From NCBI GenBank assembly GCA_964393405.1, contig CAYMTR010000008.1, forward strand, positions 35,673-99,672: DNA of 64,000 bases. The letters run 5' to 3'. How positions within the stretch are numbered: position 1 is the stretch's first letter; each line of letters opens with the position of its first letter. The DNA is from CAYMTR01 sp964393405 (GTDB lineage Bacteria > Bacteroidota > Bacteroidia > Bacteroidales > Prolixibacteraceae). Under the pieces are notes generated by a model. The model was not told the origin of the DNA. It searched no databases and was given only the letters and a program-made list of their open reading frames with translations. This document shows positions 60,686 through 64,000 of the stretch, one piece after another. The translations under genes were made by a program, and so were the position numbers.

Positions 60686-62302
60686 CTAATTTATGCCTTT
60701 AAAGCACATCCTTAAATGTTCTTCAGAATGTTTACTCTTTGAGGTAAATCCTCCAATTATTGTTGCAATTATTGAACTTGGCAGAGCTATTATAATTGGA
60801 TCAACCATTGCTAGTTTTGCTAAAACTGTTTCTTTTACAATAGAAGGTTTACCGAAAATCAAATTACACAGCTGAAGGCTGGAGGCTTCCTTTTCATGTA
60901 TAAAGAAAATCCAGAAAACGCCTAATGTTAATCCTGTAATCATTCCGGCAACTACTGCTTTTGTTGAAATTTTCTTAAAATATAAAGCTGAAATATAGGC
61001 AGGAAGAAACGATGCAGCACATAATCCAAAAAACATTGCAGTTCCGGTTGCGATAATCTGCATGCTAGCATCAAGCTTGTTTGCCAAAAAAGCAATTATC
61101 ACGCTAATAAGGATTCCTAATAAAATTCCTGATTTTGTTATCATAATAGTGTTTCCTTTTTTGCCCATGGTCTTTTCATAAATATCTCGACCGGCAGCAG
61201 TACCCATTGCATGAAACTGTGAACTTAATGTACTCATGGCAGCAGCGATCAATGCTAAGAAAAATATTATGCCAAACCACCCTGGTATAAATTGTTTGAT
61301 GAATGCCGGAATAATTTTATCATTTCCTCCTGAAGCTATTATTGCAACACTCCCTGTTTCGTTAAAAAAGAATAGGTTTGAAAGCGAACCCAAAACGAAA
61401 GCAACTCCGGTCATCATTAATATGAAAATCCCACCAGATAGCACCGCTCTGTTTAATTCACGGTCGCTTTTTACAGTCATAAACCGTACTATTAATTGCG
61501 GTTGGGCAAGAACTCCTATTCCAACTCCCATTACAATTGTGCTGACTAATGACCACCATATTGGAGAACCCATTTTAGGCATCGATGTCCATCCGTTAAA
61601 GCCTCCTTTTATTAATTTTTGGCACTGTTCCTGCACTTCCGGTTTATCAAAAAGAGCGTTTAACTGGCTGTGTGCACTTGTTATTCCCCCTAATTTAGAG
61701 TACGCAAATATTAAAAGAAATGTCATTCCAAAGAACATGATTATCCCCTGAAAAGTATCTGTGTACATAACTCCTTTTAATCCTCCCATCCAAACATATA
61801 CTGCTACGACTGTAGCAAAGAACAATAAAGAAATTTCATAGGTTATTCCAAAATGAGTTTGGATAAAATCTGCGCCACCTTTTAAGACAGCTGCAGCATA
61901 TATTGGCATGAAAAGAAAAATAATTACGGCTGCGAATCCTTGAATGAATTTTGAATTAAACCTATTGCCCAATAGTTCTGGGAATGTGTGAGCATTGAGA
62001 TTAAGTCCCATTTTACGAGTTCGTTTTCCGAAAAATATGAAAGCAATAAAAATTCCAACAAAAATATTTAAAAATGTAAGCCATAACAAACCTAATCCTA
62101 ACGTTCCTGCTGCTCCTCCAAAACCAACAATTGCTGAAGTGCTTATAAATGTTGCACCATAAGAAATTGCCATTATAAGAGGATGAATCTGCCTTCCTCC
62201 TACCAAATAATCAGATGAATTTTTAGTGTGTTTGTACCCAAGATATCCTAAGTATGTGATAATAAATAGGTACACTAATAGTGCTATTGTTGTCCCGATC
62301 AT
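60686..62302 (-). CDS. sodium:solute symporter (SSS family)
   Basis: A 538-residue inner-membrane protein with about 13 hydrophobic helices. SSS features are GGRQIHPLIMAISYGATFISTSAIVGFGGAAGTLG near the start and GIIFFLALIAAAMSTLSSQFHAMGTAAGRDIYEK, which holds the Na2-site serines. It is similar in length to acetate (ActP) and panthothenate-type carriers. Ligand unknown; the position between a porin and paaK suggests an organic acid. AGGAGG directly before the ATG overlaps the stop of the small upstream gene, indicating coupled translation. Confidence 0.9.
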   Translation of the reverse strand: MIGTTIALLVYLFIITYLGYLGYKHTKNSSDYLVGGRQIHPLIMAISYGATFISTSAIVGFGGAAGTLGLGLLWLTFLNIFVGIFIAFIFFGKRTRKMGLNLNAHTFPELLGNRFNSKFIQGFAAVIIFLFMPIYAAAVLKGGADFIQTHFGITYEISLLFFATVVAVYVWMGGLKGVMYTDTFQGIIMFFGMTFLLIFAYSKLGGITSAHSQLNALFDKPEVQEQCQKLIKGGFNGWTSMPKMGSPIWWSLVSTIVMGVGIGVLAQPQLIVRFMTVKSDRELNRAVLSGGIFILMMTGVAFVLGSLSNLFFFNETGSVAIIASGGNDKIIPAFIKQFIPGWFGIIFFLALIAAAMSTLSSQFHAMGTAAGRDIYEKTMGKKGNTIMITKSGILLGILISVIIAFLANKLDASMQIIATGTAMFFGLCAASFLPAYISALYFKKISTKAVVAGMITGLTLGVFWIFFIHEKEASSLQLCNLIFGKPSIVKETVLAKLAMVDPIIIALPSSIIATIIGGFTSKSKHSEEHLRMCFKGIN

Positions 62303-62313
62303 AATTGTACCTC

Positions 62314-62493
62314 CTATAAGTTTTCTTCTATTTCAGTTTCATCTTTTTCCCAATTTACCTCCTCTATTACTTCAGAAGAGCTAATATCAGCACCTTTATT
62401 CCAATTTTTGATGCCATAAACAATACATGCAATTGCACTTAAAACACTAAGTCCATAAGCAAGTAATATCCAAGGGTCTTCAATTCCAATCAT
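62314..62493 (-). CDS. small single-span accessory protein of the symporter
   Basis: 59 residues: MIGIEDPWILLAYGLSVLSA begins a membrane helix (about 8-28), then KNWNKGAD and an acidic tail rich in Glu. It matches small proteins encoded before SSS symporters, named symporter small accessory proteins. Its stop TAG lies within the AGGAGG that serves the symporter ATG. It is too short for most ORF cut-offs and easily missed. Confidence 0.85.
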   Translation of the reverse strand: MIGIEDPWILLAYGLSVLSAIACIVYGIKNWNKGADISSSEVIEEVNWEKDETEIEENL

Positions 62494-62558
62494 AGTATTG
62501 ATTTTTTAATTATTCATTTAATTTATATTTCTGAATAGCTCTAAAAGGATTTTAGAAC

Positions 62559-63842
62559 TTAAAAATATTGAGTCATCACGATGATAAACCTTTTATTTAT
62601 AGCCTCATGAGTTGTATCATATAATCCATTTGATAGATTTATTTTACTTCCGGCAGCTCCATAATTTGCTCCTGTGACCTCAAACTCGCCAACTAACCTG
62701 AATTTTGCCAGATTCAAAGAAACATGAGGGGCAATACGATACATGTTTTGTAAACTTGAAAATAGTCCATAAACCTTTGCTTTCCCTCCTCCAGAATCCC
62801 ATAACGGATCTTTGGTGCCAAGATTTCCTCCATAACCTGCAAAAAGCCCGAATTGCCATTTCTGTCCGTATACTATATTTAAAGAGGAAGTATAAGTAGT
62901 GTAATTAGTATAGGTCTCTTTACCAGTACTTGCATCTCTTGTTGAAATTCCATAGGCTCCGGGCATAGTAAGATGTGCCATATTTTCTCCACAATATCCT
63001 TTTAGTAATATGGTTAGTTTATCTTTTTTATAACGACCATAAATCATTCCGGAAGTGCTACCTAAATATTGGTCGGCAACAGAACTTATTGTAGTGCTGT
63101 CAGTTGGATTACCTGTGACCATCATTCGCGGACTAATTGTATTATATCCAATCCCTGCACCGACAGTAATTGATCCTTTCATCCATTCGGTGCTTAATAC
63201 CAGCTCAGGAATTATACCATTTCGTTTGGCTTGATTGAAAGTTACTATTTTCAATTCTTCAGCATCAATTAATGGCGTGTTGTACTGCATTTGTGAAATA
63301 GCAGCGGCTGACATCGTCATTTCTCCAAATTTCATATTGTAGCGAATCATTGGTGAACGGTTGAAACAGCTGAAAGGTGCACCTGTATTCAACCCCGCAA
63401 CTGTTGGTACACAAGTTCCACTGAAAAAGGGATGCCATGTTTGCCCAACTAAAAGTGAAGACTTTTCCCAAGTTAATAGGGAATATGCTTGCCTTATGCG
63501 AAATAGAGTCGGGTCGGCTTTTAAATTTCCAACAAAATCAAATTCAAGTACTCCTGTTGCTTTAGCTTTTAGAACCTCGGGGAAGTTGATAATTACAGCT
63601 AATCGAGAGGCTGTTGCAGTAATGTTGGAACTAAGCCGATCGTTTATTTCAACTTGGTTTACTACTGAATATGCCGGAAGAAGGTAAAATAAATCATGAG
63701 CTGCATCAACCCCCTTATATGTATCCATGTAGGCTTCAACTCGAACGAAACCATAAAAGTCTAACGTAATATTATCGTTTGATTCACCTTTGGAAACGAT
63801 AAATGAAAAAAATGCAAGGAAAAACAATATAATTCTCTTCAT
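62559..63842 (-). CDS. outer-membrane porin (DcaP-like)
   Basis: 427 residues with a signal peptide (to about residue 20) and a porin pattern: NITLDFYGFVRVEAYMDTYKG at the mature start, RLSSNITATASRLAVIINFPEVLKAKATGVLEFDFVG, RIRQAYSLLTWEKSSLLVGQTWHPFFS (typical of DcaP-like porins), many alternating aromatic strands and a terminal ...FIIVMTQYF. DcaP-type porins pass dicarboxylates and other organic acids. It lies 65 bp upstream of the symporter accessory gene, so it probably supplies the symporter's substrate. Confidence 0.8.
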   Translation of the reverse strand: MKRIILFFLAFFSFIVSKGESNDNITLDFYGFVRVEAYMDTYKGVDAAHDLFYLLPAYSVVNQVEINDRLSSNITATASRLAVIINFPEVLKAKATGVLEFDFVGNLKADPTLFRIRQAYSLLTWEKSSLLVGQTWHPFFSGTCVPTVAGLNTGAPFSCFNRSPMIRYNMKFGEMTMSAAAISQMQYNTPLIDAEELKIVTFNQAKRNGIIPELVLSTEWMKGSITVGAGIGYNTISPRMMVTGNPTDSTTISSVADQYLGSTSGMIYGRYKKDKLTILLKGYCGENMAHLTMPGAYGISTRDASTGKETYTNYTTYTSSLNIVYGQKWQFGLFAGYGGNLGTKDPLWDSGGGKAKVYGLFSSLQNMYRIAPHVSLNLAKFRLVGEFEVTGANYGAAGSKINLSNGLYDTTHEAINKRFIIVMTQYF

Positions 63843-64000
63843 AATTGAAAGCTTTGTTTGTAATTATTTTGTTGTTTGGTGCAAACATTATACTTGGTTT
63901 AAAAATAGTAATTATCATTAAATAGACAATATAAACTTCAAATTATTATATATATCTGCAATATTCATTTAAAATGAAAAAGTATTGGCTCTAAAAATGA

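Noticed and set aside
61236..61751. 171-codon plus-strand frame opposite the symporter
   Set aside because: Antisense shadow; low-GC membrane genes often leave the opposite strand open.

Overview
The window is AT-rich (my impression is roughly one third G+C) chromosomal DNA from an anaerobic or facultative member of the Bacteroidota, most likely Bacteroidales/Marinilabiliales. The evidence is a type IX secretion C-terminal sorting domain on a C10 peptidase, DUF5103, YqgE, AMP nucleosidase and VorB-type ferredoxin oxidoreductase genes, and several promoters that fit the Bacteroidota pattern TTTG-N19-TAnnTTTG. No phage, insertion sequence or CRISPR array was seen; this looks like core metabolism with a few accessory islands.

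Layout. 1-43: the first codons of nqrA (minus strand). 0.3-9 kb: DUF5103 protein, pruA, a DivIC/FtsB-like gene, a PagL-type acyloxyacyl hydrolase, yqgE, a class IV aminotransferase, holA, AMP nucleosidase and a lone HsdR N-terminal domain. 9.2-14.2 kb: a giant secreted C10 (streptopain-like) peptidase with six Ig-like repeats. 14.3-20.3 kb: an ArgE-like M20 deacylase and argH, separated by two divergently oriented GT39 membrane glycosyltransferases. 20.7-26.7 kb: gltB-gltD behind a pair of palindromic operator-like sites. 26.9-29.3 kb: a MORN-repeat protein, tRNA-Lys(CTT) and a coiled-coil lipoprotein. 29.3-38.4 kb: a histidine operon hisG-D-C-B-purU-[tRNA-Glu on the other strand]-hisH-A-F-E-DUF1460. 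It has a leader peptide (HHHGHH) and attenuator, but no hisI. 38.6-39.1 kb: an orphan cysteine-rich protein. 39.1-46.0 kb: an operon joining a TrpXYZ-like ABC transporter to RsbW-like kinase and STAS partner-switching proteins, plus an NMT1/THI5-like binding protein. 46.1-53.4 kb: a gluzincin/propeller outer-membrane protein and an ECF sigma island (PrsW-like protease, sigma, anti-sigma, two paralogous membrane proteins, one ending in a two-state heptad repeat). 53.5-63.8 kb: a phenylalanine locus (pheA, aminotransferase, ferredoxin-dependent 2-oxoacid oxidoreductase) behind a second leader-peptide attenuator. It is preceded by an ACT protein, phenylacetate-CoA ligase, an SSS symporter with a small accessory subunit, and a porin.

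How the parts work together. Two amino-acid operons (his and phe) appear to be controlled by ribosome-mediated attenuation, each with leader peptide, antiterminator segment and terminator readable base by base. The right end can be read as an arylacetate salvage path: porin and symporter import an acid, PaaK makes the CoA thioester, the ferredoxin enzyme reductively carboxylates it to a 2-oxoacid, and the aminotransferase makes phenylalanine, in parallel with PheA. The ECF island has two promoters sharing a 13-nt and a 9-nt block at identical 10-nt spacing, one before the sigma gene and one before the paralogous membrane-protein genes. This defines a candidate autoregulated regulon with PrsW as the possible activating protease.
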